A stretch of DNA of 64,000 bases, taken from contig JAIVJI010000078.1 of the NCBI GenBank assembly GCA_020200135.1, positions 1-64,000 on the forward strand. Direction: 5' to 3'. Source of the stretch: Acidobacteriota bacterium (GTDB taxonomy: Bacteria; Acidobacteriota; Blastocatellia; Pyrinomonadales; Pyrinomonadaceae). The position numbers and the translations under genes were made by a program. Below, in pieces: positions 41,059 to 49,259 of this stretch. Numbering within the stretch: the stretch's first letter is position 1; every line of letters starts with the position of its first letter. The notes below the pieces were generated by a model. The model saw only the letters and a program-made list of their open reading frames with translations, was not told the DNA's origin and ran no database searches.

Positions 41059-41634
41059 ATGCGCCGAAAGTTCTACATTAACATCAGCGGCATCTGCCAC
41101 AACCACAACGAGGCCGCCGCGGAAGGGGGCGGCGCGCCGACTCCGGCACCTGAGCCGCCGCCCGCGCCGCCGCCGGCCGACCCGCCCGCCGTCGAGCCGC
41201 CCGCGCCGCCGGCCGTGCCCGACGGCTACGTGCCCGCGACCGAGGTCGAGACCGAGCGCACCGCGCGCACGGCGGCCGAGACGCGCGCGAACGATCTGGA
41301 GGCCCGCGCCACGGCGGCCGAGCAGCGCGCGCGCGCGAACGAGATTCGCCTGGCCGCGCAGACGCTCGGCTTCCAGGACCCGGCCGACGCCGAGCGGTTC
41401 ATCGCCGCCGACGCCGAGGACGTGACGGCCGCGCTGACCGAGGTCCTGACCTCGAAGCCTTACCTCAAGAGGGCGGAGGCGGCGGCGGTCGTGCCGCCCG
41501 TCACGCCCACGCAGCCGACGAACCCCGCCCGCGAGGGCGCGCAGCTCACGGCCGAGGGGCTGAAGGGCATGACGGCGGCGCAGATCGCGCAGCTCCCCTG
41601 GTCGGAGGTCTCGGCCGCGCTCGCGCGGAAGTAG
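41059..41634 (+). CDS. Scaffold-like protein
   Basis: 191 residues. After a short start, a long Pro/Ala-rich stretch leads to coiled-coil helices (TARTAAETRANDLEARATAA, EQRARANEIRLAAQTL), then a helical C-terminus. Composition and place between MuF and coat match phage scaffolding proteins. Confidence 0.7.
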   Translation: MRRKFYINISGICHNHNEAAAEGGGAPTPAPEPPPAPPPADPPAVEPPAPPAVPDGYVPATEVETERTARTAAETRANDLEARATAAEQRARANEIRLAAQTLGFQDPADAERFIAADAEDVTAALTEVLTSKPYLKRAEAAAVVPPVTPTQPTNPAREGAQLTAEGLKGMTAAQIAQLPWSEVSAALARK

Positions 41635-41664
41635 TCTTTGACTTTTAGAGTCCGTCTGAAATAT

Positions 41665-41707
41665 AAGAACAGCTAATAAGTGCGTGCGACACTTATTAGC
41701 TGTTCTT
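41665..41707 (+). terminator. Perfect 18-bp hairpin with T-run between scaffold and coat
   Basis: AAGAACAGCTAATAAGTG (41,665-41,682) pairs perfectly with CACTTATTAGCTGTTCTT (41,690-41,707); the loop is 7 bases. A CTCTTTTTC run follows. It is AT-rich in a GC-rich operon. It could stop most transcription before the coat gene, or cap and stabilise an mRNA end. Confidence 0.8.
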
Positions 41708-41755
41708 CTCTTTTTCGCACGCCCCCCGACTTACCTTCCCAAAAAGGAGCACCGC

Positions 41756-42607
41756 ATGTCAGTCGCAACGTTCATCGCGTCAGTCTGGGCGGCCGCCCTG
41801 CTCGCCGGCCTGAAGAAGGCGCTCGTGCTCGCGCAGCCCGGCGTCGTCAACACTCAGTACGAGGGCGTGATCGCCAACCAGGGCGACACGGTCAAGATCA
41901 ACTTCATCGGGAACATCTCTGTCTTCGACGTGGCGCGCAACGAAGACATCCCCGACCCGGAGCAGCTCTCGACCGCGCTCACCAACCTCGTCATCGACAA
42001 GGCCGAGGGCTTCAACTTCCAGGTAGACGACGTGGACAAGGTGCAGGCCAACGGCGACCTCATTCAGACGGCGATGGGCGAGGCCGCCTACGCGCTGCGC
42101 GACAAGGCCGACCAGTCCGTCGCGGTCCTGCACGCCGAGGCGCACGCCGACAACCTCATCGGCTCCGACGCCGCGCCCGTCTCGCCCACGGCCGACACCG
42201 CCTACGAATACCTCGTCGACGCCGGCACGAAGCTCGACGAGAAGAACGTCCCGACGGAGGGGCGCTGGGCGGCCGTGCCGCCGTGGTTCTACGGCCTGCT
42301 GCTGAAGGACAAGCGTTTCGTCGCCGCCGGCACGTCGCGCACCGACGAGGTGCTCCGCAACGGCGAGGTCGGCGAGGCCGCGGGCTTCCGCATCCTGCGC
42401 TCGAACAACGTCATCCACACGGCCGGCACGAAGTACAAGCTCCTGGCCGGCCACCCGCAGGCCATCACCTACGCCGACCAGATCGTCTCGGTCGAGAGCT
42501 ACCGCATGGAGAAGCGGTACGCCGACGCGGTCAAGGGCCTCCACGTCTACGGGCGTAAGGTCATCCGGCCGCAGGCGCTCGTCACGGTCACGGCCAACAG
42601 GGCATAG
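41756..42607 (+). CDS. Major capsid protein, P22 coat-type
   Basis: 283 residues. The opening (FIASVWAAALLAGLKKALVLA), VVNTQYEGVIANQGDTVKIN and VIDKAEGFNFQVDDVDKVQA match the P22 coat protein family. It forms the icosahedral shell. AAAGGAG precedes the ATG at 41,756; the frame is open from 41,684 through the terminator hairpin, but that part is unlikely to be translated. Confidence 0.88.
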   Translation: MSVATFIASVWAAALLAGLKKALVLAQPGVVNTQYEGVIANQGDTVKINFIGNISVFDVARNEDIPDPEQLSTALTNLVIDKAEGFNFQVDDVDKVQANGDLIQTAMGEAAYALRDKADQSVAVLHAEAHADNLIGSDAAPVSPTADTAYEYLVDAGTKLDEKNVPTEGRWAAVPPWFYGLLLKDKRFVAAGTSRTDEVLRNGEVGEAAGFRILRSNNVIHTAGTKYKLLAGHPQAITYADQIVSVESYRMEKRYADAVKGLHVYGRKVIRPQALVTVTANRA

Positions 42608-42716
42608 GCGCCGACGGCGACACCGCCGTCCCCGGCGATACGTACGAGACCTGGACGCACCGTCGCCCGCGGGCGTAGGTGCAGGCGTCAACCCTTACGC
42701 AGAGGAGTGAACAGAG

Positions 42717-43112
42717 ATGGCGAATCCTGCCGAACTGACAGTCACCGACCTGGCCGCGAACGGCTCGGTCGCGCAGCCCGCGGTCAACGCTATCGACACC
42801 AACGGCACCGTGCCGGCGGACGTCGGGGGCGCGCACGAGCGCGTCATGTTCGAAGTCGTCAACACCGACGACGCGGCGCTCACCGTCACCATCGAGGCGG
42901 GCACCGAGGCGGCGGGCGCGGGGCGCTCGGGCCTGGGCGACCTGGCCGTCGCGCTCACGGCCGCCGGCGGCGGCAACGCCGCGCGCGTCATCGGCCCCTT
43001 AGAGCCGGCGCGCTTCCAGCAGGCCGACGGCAAGCTGAACGTCACCTTCGCGGCGGCGGCCGGCGCGCCGGCGTGCAGCGTCCGCTGCTACCGGCTGCCG
43101 AAGGCGGCCTGA
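42717..43112 (+). CDS. Small head protein (decoration-like)
   Basis: 131 residues, beta-rich, with Ala/Thr/Val composition (ELTVTDLAANGSVAQPAVNA, then FEVVNTDDAALTVTIEAGTE). AGAGGAG before the ATG. Position after the coat gene suggests a capsid decoration protein; no specific family recognised. Confidence 0.65.
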   Translation: MANPAELTVTDLAANGSVAQPAVNAIDTNGTVPADVGGAHERVMFEVVNTDDAALTVTIEAGTEAAGAGRSGLGDLAVALTAAGGGNAARVIGPLEPARFQQADGKLNVTFAAAAGAPACSVRCYRLPKAA

Positions 43113-43123
43113 AGGCGGGCGTC

Positions 43124-43248
43124 GTGACCTGGTACCGCAACAAGAAGACGGGCGTCGAGTTGGACGTCGGCGACAGCGCCACGCTGCCGAGCAGTCGCCG
43201 CGCGGCATAGGCGTCGGCTCCCTGACCAACTCCGACTTCAACGCATGA
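43124..43248 (+). pseudogene. Small head-completion ORF, apparently frameshifted
   Basis: From GTG 43,124 the frame reads MTWYRNKKTGVELDVGDSAT and stops at 43,210. Another frame then reads AEQSPRGIGVGSLTNSDFNA and stops at 43,248, overlapping the next ATG as ATGA. The WYRNKKTG opening is common in short phage head proteins. A one-base change around 43,180-43,190 would join both parts. Confidence 0.5.
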
Positions 43249-43583
43249 CCGAGGCCGAGCGTGCAGCCAAAGCGTTAGAGCGCCAGCGCGCGAAGATTCT
43301 CGGCGCGTCGGCCACGCTGACGCTGTACGACAACGCCGGCGCCGCGCTCGTCACCCTCTCCCATTCTTTCTTCGTCTACCGCAAGTCCGACCTCGTTCTC
43401 GGCGAGGAGTACCACCTCGCCGAAATCGCCGAGGTCGCCGGCATGACGCCGGCGGCCGCAGCGCGCGTGAAGACCGCGAAGCTCTCGACGACGGGCTCGA
43501 CCTTCAACGTCACGCAGGTCGAAGACCCCGTAGGCGCGGCGCGCACCTGGAAGCTGCGCATGTCGCCGTTCAAGAAGTCATAG
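43245..43583 (+). CDS. Hypothetical head-tail protein
   Basis: 112 residues. An N-terminal helix (TEAERAAKALERQRAKILGA) is followed by beta strands (TLTLYDNAGAALVTLSH, KLSTTGSTFNVTQVEDPV). The gene is placed among head-tail connector genes. No named family recognised. Confidence 0.65.
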   Translation: MTEAERAAKALERQRAKILGASATLTLYDNAGAALVTLSHSFFVYRKSDLVLGEEYHLAEIAEVAGMTPAAAARVKTAKLSTTGSTFNVTQVEDPVGAARTWKLRMSPFKKS

Positions 43584-43592
43584 GAGGCAATC

Positions 43593-43820
43593 ATGGCACC
43601 TGACACCGGACACATAGTCACCAACGCTTCGTTGCAGAAGGCGGGCGATATTTACGAGCCCGTGCCGAATTCTCTGCGCGGCGCCGCGGCGCGCGTCCTG
43701 CGCGGCCGTGAGGAGGCGCACGTCTCACTCACCTCCGGCGGCAGGCTCTCGCGGCATGCGGCCTCGCGCCGGCGCGCCCGCCGCCAGGCGGCGAAAGCGT
43801 CGCGCAAGCGGAACCGCTAA
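43593..43820 (+). CDS. Small basic head-tail region protein
   Basis: 75 residues with an Arg/Lys-rich C-terminus (RHAASRRRARRQAAKASRKR). AGGAGG upstream of the ATG. The stop is immediately followed by the next ATG. Function unknown. Confidence 0.6.
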   Translation: MAPDTGHIVTNASLQKAGDIYEPVPNSLRGAAARVLRGREEAHVSLTSGGRLSRHAASRRRARRQAAKASRKRNR

Positions 43821-44369
43821 ATGCCCGAACTCGTCACGCCCACCGACTACGAGCTGCGCGCCGCGATGGTGGCCACCATCGCCGCGGCCGACGTTGCCGC
43901 CGTACTCTCGGCCGACTGGCTGCCCGAAATCGCCGTCGGCCAAACCTTGAACGGCGCCCGCGACGGCGAAGTCCTGACGCGCTTCGCGATGCTCTCTCTG
44001 AAAGACGAGAAGCGCACCCGCGTCGGAGACGTGCCTTACGAGTCGGCGAAGGTCGCGGGGACGAAGTTCAAGGTCTCCATCGAGCGCGTCTACCGCTTCT
44101 TATTCGTCGCCGCGTACAGCGACGAGCTGGTCGTCGTCAGCGTTGACCCGCTCGTCGAGAAGTCAACCGAGCAGCTCTTCAACGAGTGGCTCAGGGCCGT
44201 CGTGCTGAACTTCTCGCGCTCGCCCAAGCTGGGGCTGAACGAGCGCGTCGAGCAGCACTCCGAGCTGTACACCTTCGACCGGCGCATCCCGCCCTACGGG
44301 AACGAGCGCGCCCACACCGCGGACGGCCTGCTGACCGTCCACATTCACGAAACAGTCACAGCCAGTTAA
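43821..44369 (+). CDS. Tail terminator/completion-like protein
   Basis: 182 residues. The opening PTDYELRAAMVATIAAADVA and a mixed alpha/beta body (KFKVSIERVYRFLFVAAYSD, then ELYTFDRRIPPYGNE) fit small joining proteins found right before the tail-tube gene. The call is by position and general pattern. Confidence 0.6.
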   Translation: MPELVTPTDYELRAAMVATIAAADVAAVLSADWLPEIAVGQTLNGARDGEVLTRFAMLSLKDEKRTRVGDVPYESAKVAGTKFKVSIERVYRFLFVAAYSDELVVVSVDPLVEKSTEQLFNEWLRAVVLNFSRSPKLGLNERVEQHSELYTFDRRIPPYGNERAHTADGLLTVHIHETVTAS

Positions 44370-44382
44370 AGGAGCACCGACC

Positions 44383-45150
44383 ATGTACTTACTTCTTCGC
44401 GGCAACGTGGACATCGCCGACCGCCTGCCGACCGGCGAGCCGGGCGCATTGCAGGAGCTGGGCGAGACGCCCGACTTCGAGATCACCATCGACGAGGAGC
44501 GCGCCGAGAACATGGCCACCGGCGGCGCCTTCAACGAGAAGGACCTGAGCGTCACGACGTACGTCGGCGCGAAGGGCACGATGCGCGTCAAGGAGGTCGA
44601 GGGCAACAACCTGCCGCTCGCCCTCTTCGGCGAGGAGACGGCCGACGCGGGCGGCGCGGTCGTGGCGCAGGCGTTCCCCGCCGGCATCGCCGTGGGGGAG
44701 AAACACTTCCTGCCGGGCAGGCCGCTCGGCGTCTCGGCGGTGACCATCGTCGACAGCGCCGGCGCGCCCGACACGCTCGAAGCGGGCACCGACTACGAGC
44801 TGGACGCCGACTTCGGGACGGTGAAGTTCCTGAACGTCGACGGCTTCACGCAGCCCTTCAAGGCCAGCTACACCGAGGCCGCGTCGGCGGGCGTGACCCT
44901 CGCGACGAAGGTCACCGGCGAGAAGTTCGTCTACTTCCGCGGCATCAACATCGCCGACGAGGAGAAGCCGGTCGTCGGCGAGTTCTACCGCACCAGGTTC
45001 TCCCCCTCGAAGAAGGTCACGCTCAAGACCGCCGACGGCAAGGAGGTCACGGTCTTCGAGTTCGAGCTGGAGTTCCTGGCCGACAAGACGAAGACGGCCG
45101 CGCCGCCGCTCGGTCGCCTCGGCCGCCTGCGCTACCAGCCGAGCGCGTGA
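44383..45150 (+). CDS. Major tail (tube) protein
   Basis: 255 residues, beta-rich. The opening MYLLLRGNVDIADRLPTGEP and blocks FEITIDEERAENMATGG and KFVYFRGINIADEEKPVVGE are typical of siphovirus tail tube subunits. AAAGGAG precedes the ATG. Downstream genes give the standard order: completion protein, G/GT chaperones, tape measure. Confidence 0.8.
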   Translation: MYLLLRGNVDIADRLPTGEPGALQELGETPDFEITIDEERAENMATGGAFNEKDLSVTTYVGAKGTMRVKEVEGNNLPLALFGEETADAGGAVVAQAFPAGIAVGEKHFLPGRPLGVSAVTIVDSAGAPDTLEAGTDYELDADFGTVKFLNVDGFTQPFKASYTEAASAGVTLATKVTGEKFVYFRGINIADEEKPVVGEFYRTRFSPSKKVTLKTADGKEVTVFEFELEFLADKTKTAAPPLGRLGRLRYQPSA

Positions 45151-45182
45151 TCGTACCGCCGTAACTGACGAGGTCGGCCGAG

Positions 45183-45548
45183 ATGGCTGTGCAATACACC
45201 GACAACTGGAGGGCGGCGCGGTCGCGCGTTGACCGCGCCGCCCTCCAGCTTGTCCGCAGGACGGCGCTCTCAATCGAGGCCGACATCAAGCGCGACATGG
45301 CGTCGGAGAAGCACGGCCGAGTCTACGGCGACCACGTAGCAAGCGCGCCCGGCGAGGCCCCGGCCATAGACACCGGCGTCCTCGTCAACTCGGTTCAGAC
45401 CTCTCTCGACGGCGCGTATGCGGCCGAGGTCGGCTCTCCCCAGGAGACGGCGCCGATCCTTGAGACGACGCTCGACCGCCCGGCGTTCGCGCGCGCCGGC
45501 AAGCGCGCGAAGAACACCTTCCGCCGCAACGCCGAGCGGCTCACCTAG
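45183..45548 (+). CDS. HK97 gp10-like tail completion protein
   Basis: 121 residues. It has the pattern ASAPGEAPAIDTGVLVNSVQ near the middle (the family's 'PGxPPaxdTGxLxxSi' block) and a C-terminal PAFARAGKRAKNTFRR. It joins the tail to the head. Ribosome site not strong. Confidence 0.75.
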   Translation: MAVQYTDNWRAARSRVDRAALQLVRRTALSIEADIKRDMASEKHGRVYGDHVASAPGEAPAIDTGVLVNSVQTSLDGAYAAEVGSPQETAPILETTLDRPAFARAGKRAKNTFRRNAERLT

Positions 45549-45562
45549 AAAGAGGCTCATTC

Positions 45563-46078
45563 ATGCCGAAGAAAGTTCGCGTGTCCGCGTTCGTGGACGC
45601 GACGCTGAAGACCACGGCGCTGCTCACCTTCCTCGACCCGGAGACCCAGGAGCCGGTGACCGACGAGTTCACCGTCGTCTACTACGCGCTCTCGCCGAAG
45701 AAGGCGGCGGAGCTGGACGCCTGGGTCGAAGACTACGACCGGCGCTACTCCGCGCTCGAAGCCCGGCGCGACGCGCACGAGGCCGAGGAGGCGAAGCGCA
45801 GGCTGAAGGCCGAGGCCGAGGGCGGGACGTTCGTCGAGCAGCCCTTCGCCGACCCCGAAGAGGTTGAGCTGAAGCACGGCCTGGCGCAGCTCGTCGCGAG
45901 GATGGTGCAGAGCATCCCCGACATCGTCGAGGGCGAGGGCGACGAGGAGCGCCCCGTCGAGATCACGGCCGACCTGCTCTCGACCTTCGCCGCGCAGAAC
46001 CTGCGCTCGATCCGCGACGCGGTCAGGAAACACGCCGCCACGGACCCTACGAAGCCCGCCTCCTCGCCCTCTTCATAG
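45563..46078 (+). CDS. Tail assembly chaperone, gpG-like
   Basis: 171 residues. The N-terminal beta part (KTTALLTFLDPETQEPVTDE) precedes acidic helices. It lies between tail tube and tape measure genes, where lambda G acts. It ends soon after a CCCT site from which a second frame continues (see 46,045-46,251). Confidence 0.75.
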   Translation: MPKKVRVSAFVDATLKTTALLTFLDPETQEPVTDEFTVVYYALSPKKAAELDAWVEDYDRRYSALEARRDAHEAEEAKRRLKAEAEGGTFVEQPFADPEEVELKHGLAQLVARMVQSIPDIVEGEGDEERPVEITADLLSTFAAQNLRSIRDAVRKHAATDPTKPASSPSS

Positions 46079-46251
46079 CGACGGGCGGGAAGTCGGGCAA
46101 AGCGCCGGCGGACTTTGCGTTTCTCCAGTTGGCCGACCGCTACGGGATCGACCCGCGCGTCATCGAGGAGGAGTGGTCGGAGCGGTCGGTTAATAGACTC
46201 TTGATGTACATCGAGGCGCTCGACCTGGCGCGGTCGGGGAAGCTCGACTGA
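46045..46251 (+). other. gpT-like extension reached by -1 frameshift
   Basis: In the -1 frame from CCC at 46,045-46,047 the reading is PYEARLLALFIATGGKSGKA, then FAFLQLADRYGIDPRVIEEE and a final ALDLARSGKLD, stop at 46,249-46,251. There is no good independent start. A tRNA-Pro slipping from CCT to CCC would make a fused GT chaperone of about 228 residues. Confidence 0.65.
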
Positions 46252-46275
46252 AGTTTTTCACAGGAGGAAAAGACA

Positions 46276-46491
46276 GTGGCAAACCAGAACGAAACCATAA
46301 TCCGGGACAGAAGCACGATGCTCGAAGACGAGGTCGGCAAGCTGGCAGAACGGCTCGACACTGTCCTGGTGCCTTCGCCGCCAACCAGCGCGGGCACGGA
46401 ACCGGGGCGCGCCTTAACGTCGCACGTCCGGGGACGCCTGGAGTCTCTTCTGGAGAAGTTGCGCGACATCCAGACCCGGCTCGAAATCTGA
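46276..46491 (+). CDS. Small coiled-coil protein
   Basis: 71 residues from a GTG with AGGAGG upstream. Strong helical heptads (DEVGKLAERLDTVL, LESLLEKLRDIQTRLEI). It lies between chaperone and tape measure genes. Function unknown. Confidence 0.65.
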   Translation: MANQNETIIRDRSTMLEDEVGKLAERLDTVLVPSPPTSAGTEPGRALTSHVRGRLESLLEKLRDIQTRLEI

Positions 46492-46515
46492 ACCCGGACT
46501 TTGACGCTCTTTGAC
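46489..46515 (+). promoter_or_regulatory. Repeated phage motif, copy 2
   Basis: TGAACCCGG then ACTTTGACGCTCTTTGAC, close to copy 1 at 31,728-31,755. Again two TTTGAC boxes 10 bp apart upstream of a gene. Confidence 0.4.
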
Positions 46516-46561
46516 AGCGGGGGCCGAATCGCCGACCCCCGAAAATCAATCATTTAAGCCG

Positions 46562-46605
46562 CTACTTTAACGGCGGAGGGCGTTGTCCTATGGCCGTTAA
46601 AGTAG
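46562..46605 (+). promoter_or_regulatory. Hairpin framing the tape measure start
   Basis: CTACTTTAACGGC (46,562-46,574) and GCCGTTAAAGTAG (46,593-46,605) are perfect inverted repeats. The 18-base loop holds the ribosome site GGAGGG and the ATG at 46,590. The structure should influence translation of the tape measure protein. Confidence 0.75.
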
Positions 46606-49259
46606 AAGCGTTTCGTTTAAGTGGCAGGGTAGAGGTCGACAACCGGCGCGCGCACGCCTCGATGAAGGAGTCGGAGCGCGACGCGAAGGCCGTCGCCGCG
46701 TCTTTCAAGGGTCTGAAGGGCGAGGTCGGCTCGCTCTCGAACTCGCTCAGCAGTTCGGGCGGCCTCATCCCCGGCCTCTCTCACATTTCGCAAATCATCC
46801 AGGGCATCCCGCAGATCGGCCAGCTCGCCGGCGCCCTCCTCTCCCCGTTCAAAGACCTCGCCGAGCAGGGCATCCAGTTCAACATGCTCATCGAGGAGGC
46901 GCAGGTCGGCTTCGAGGGCGTGACCGGCGGGGCGCAGCAGGCGGCGAAGTACGTCAAGGAGCTGACCGACTTCGCGGCCGCGAACCCCATCTTCAACACG
47001 CAGGGCACGGTTCGCGCGGCGCAGACGATGGCCGTCTTCGGCTTCGAGACGCGCAAGACGACCGACTACCTGAAGGCGTGGGGCAGCGCGCTCGCGGTGG
47101 GCGGGCGGTTCAGCGACGAAAACCTCTACGAGGTGGCGCGCGCGTTCGGCCAGATGCGGGCGAAGGGCAAGGTCAGCGCCGAGGAGATGGAGCAGGTCGC
47201 AGAGCGCGGCGTCCCCGCCTGGCAGATGCTCGCGAAGGCCATCGGCAAGACTGAAGCCGAGACGCGCAAGCTGTCGGAGACCGGAAGGCTGAAGGGCAAA
47301 GAGGCCGTGGACGCCATCACGGCGATGCTCAGCACCGACCCGCAGTACGCGGGCGCGGCCGACAAGTACGCGAAGATTCTGAAGGGCCGACTCGCGCAGG
47401 CGCAGGACTTGCGCGAGGTCGCGGCCGGCCAGGCGATGTCGGGCACGACGAAGGAACTGACCCGCACGCTCGAAGCCGCGATGATGGGGGACATCCCGAC
47501 GCTCGTGAACAAGATGGCCGGCGGCATGGACGCGGCGCTGACGCCGGTCTCGCAGCTCATCAGCGCGAGCGTCAGGGGCGTGCTCGGCGGCGGCATCACG
47601 TCGGGGCTGGCCGAGGGCATAGAACTCGGCAGGGGGCTCGTCACCAAGACCGTCGGCGACTTCGCGCTCGACGCCGTGATCTCCCCGTTCAAAAAAATGC
47701 TGGGCATCAACTCACCCTCGAAGGTCTTCGCCGAACTCGGCGGCAACGCCGTGGACGGCTTCGCCTTCGGCAGCGGGGGCAAGGGCGGCCTCGCCAGCGA
47801 GGAGAGCAAGCAGAAGCTCAGGCGAGCGCTCGAAGAGCTTGCGAACGACCCCCGTGTCAAAGCGTGGTTCGAGGTCATCCGCCAGGTCGAGGGCGGCCGC
47901 CCCGACGTGATGGCCGGCGGGGCGCGCGTCAAGAGCGGCCCGCGACACCCCGGCCAGATCGTGCCGCGCAGTGAATGGTACCGCGGGCAGAAGGGCCCGT
48001 CGTCGGCCGCGGGCAACTGGCAGATCACGCTGACGAACTGGAGGAAGTGGGCTCCCATCCTCGGCCTCGACAACTGGAGTGACCCCAACCAGCAGATGAT
48101 GGTCGCGCTCGCGCTCTTCGCGGAAGGGGGCGGCGACGTGTCGCTCCTGAAGGGCGACATGCGCGGCGCGCTGAAGGCGTCTGCGCCGTGGGCGGCGACG
48201 CCGCTCTCGCACCTTCCCGGCCACAAGCCCCTGAACTCTCAGAAGTTCGTCGAGCGGTATCAGGGTCTGGTGAACGGGGGCGCGTCCCCCGCTACCGACG
48301 CCGCCCCCGTGCCCGTCAGGGTGGTCGGCACGGTCGGCGCATCGGCCGGCCCGGCGCGGAGCGACTTCGGCCTTCAGGAAAGCGGCCCCCTGTCCACCGT
48401 GCGCGCGAGCCGGGAGCAGCCCATCGAGCAGACCTACGGGCCTATCGTCACGGAGGCGCCGCTCGTCGATCTGCCGAGGGCGGCGACGGCCGCCGGCTTC
48501 GGGATGCGACTCCTGGAGGAGCAGACGAAGGCGACGACTAAAGTCATGGGCGAGACGGTCGTGAACTGGTCGAAGCTGGTGATGGGGAGCGCCGACCGGC
48601 TCAGTCAGTACATGGGCGCCTTCGGCCAGGTCGCCGGCATGGTGCCTGGTCAGCAGGTCGGGAAGAAGCGCGGCTTCTTCTCGAAGATGCTCGGCTTCGC
48701 CGCGCCCTTCCTCAACTTCATCCCCGGCGTCGGCCCCATCCTCTCGCAGATCGCGAGCATCGGGTCGAGCGCAATCGGCGGCGACTACGCGGGCGCGATC
48801 ATGGGCGCGGCCGGCGGCTTCTCGTCGGGCGGCGCGTTCCGGCGTCGCGGCTCCAGCCCGTCGAGCGCCGCCTCGTCGCCGGGCGTCAGCGTCGGGGCCG
48901 GGCTTGAGCCGCGCGCCACGGGCGGCCCCGTCCGCAAGGGGCGCACTTACATCGTCGGCGAGCACCGCGCCGAGGTCTTCGAGCCCGACCAGGACGGCTT
49001 CATTCACCCCTCGACCGGCGCCTTCGAGCGCAGCCGGGGCGGCGGCACGCAGGGCGGCGGCGCGGCTCGCGCCGGGAGTTTCGCGGCGATGATTCAGCGG
49101 CTCATTGACCGCATCGAGTCAGTGCCGCCCGACCACGTCCTGACCGTCGGCAGCCGCAGCGCGCAGGGGCAGAAGGCCATCGCGCAGGGCTGGCGCGGCG
49201 GCGTCTCGCGCGACCCCGGCGCCGTCGAGTTCATGCAGAGGAGGATGCAAACCGCGTGA
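46590..49259 (+). CDS. Tail tape measure protein with internal lysozyme domain
   Basis: 889 residues. The N-terminal part has the tape-measure repeat region (PIFNTQGTVRAAQTMAVFGF, SAEEMEQVAERGVPAWQMLA). Residues about 425-565 form a lysozyme-like domain: WFEVIRQVEGGRPDVMAGG with the likely catalytic Glu434, then SSAAGNWQITLTNWRKWAP, QQMMVALALFAEGGG and NSQKFVERYQGLVN. After it come hydrophobic segments (FAAPFLNFIPGVGPILSQIA). It sets tail length and may open peptidoglycan during DNA entry. Confidence 0.88.
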   Translation: MAVKVEAFRLSGRVEVDNRRAHASMKESERDAKAVAASFKGLKGEVGSLSNSLSSSGGLIPGLSHISQIIQGIPQIGQLAGALLSPFKDLAEQGIQFNMLIEEAQVGFEGVTGGAQQAAKYVKELTDFAAANPIFNTQGTVRAAQTMAVFGFETRKTTDYLKAWGSALAVGGRFSDENLYEVARAFGQMRAKGKVSAEEMEQVAERGVPAWQMLAKAIGKTEAETRKLSETGRLKGKEAVDAITAMLSTDPQYAGAADKYAKILKGRLAQAQDLREVAAGQAMSGTTKELTRTLEAAMMGDIPTLVNKMAGGMDAALTPVSQLISASVRGVLGGGITSGLAEGIELGRGLVTKTVGDFALDAVISPFKKMLGINSPSKVFAELGGNAVDGFAFGSGGKGGLASEESKQKLRRALEELANDPRVKAWFEVIRQVEGGRPDVMAGGARVKSGPRHPGQIVPRSEWYRGQKGPSSAAGNWQITLTNWRKWAPILGLDNWSDPNQQMMVALALFAEGGGDVSLLKGDMRGALKASAPWAATPLSHLPGHKPLNSQKFVERYQGLVNGGASPATDAAPVPVRVVGTVGASAGPARSDFGLQESGPLSTVRASREQPIEQTYGPIVTEAPLVDLPRAATAAGFGMRLLEEQTKATTKVMGETVVNWSKLVMGSADRLSQYMGAFGQVAGMVPGQQVGKKRGFFSKMLGFAAPFLNFIPGVGPILSQIASIGSSAIGGDYAGAIMGAAGGFSSGGAFRRRGSSPSSAASSPGVSVGAGLEPRATGGPVRKGRTYIVGEHRAEVFEPDQDGFIHPSTGAFERSRGGGTQGGGAARAGSFAAMIQRLIDRIESVPPDHVLTVGSRSAQGQKAIAQGWRGGVSRDPGAVEFMQRRMQTA

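Noticed and set aside
41684-41755. Earlier start for the coat protein at 41,684
   Set aside because: It would be translated from inside the terminator hairpin; the ATG at 41,756 has AAAGGAG and matches the family start.
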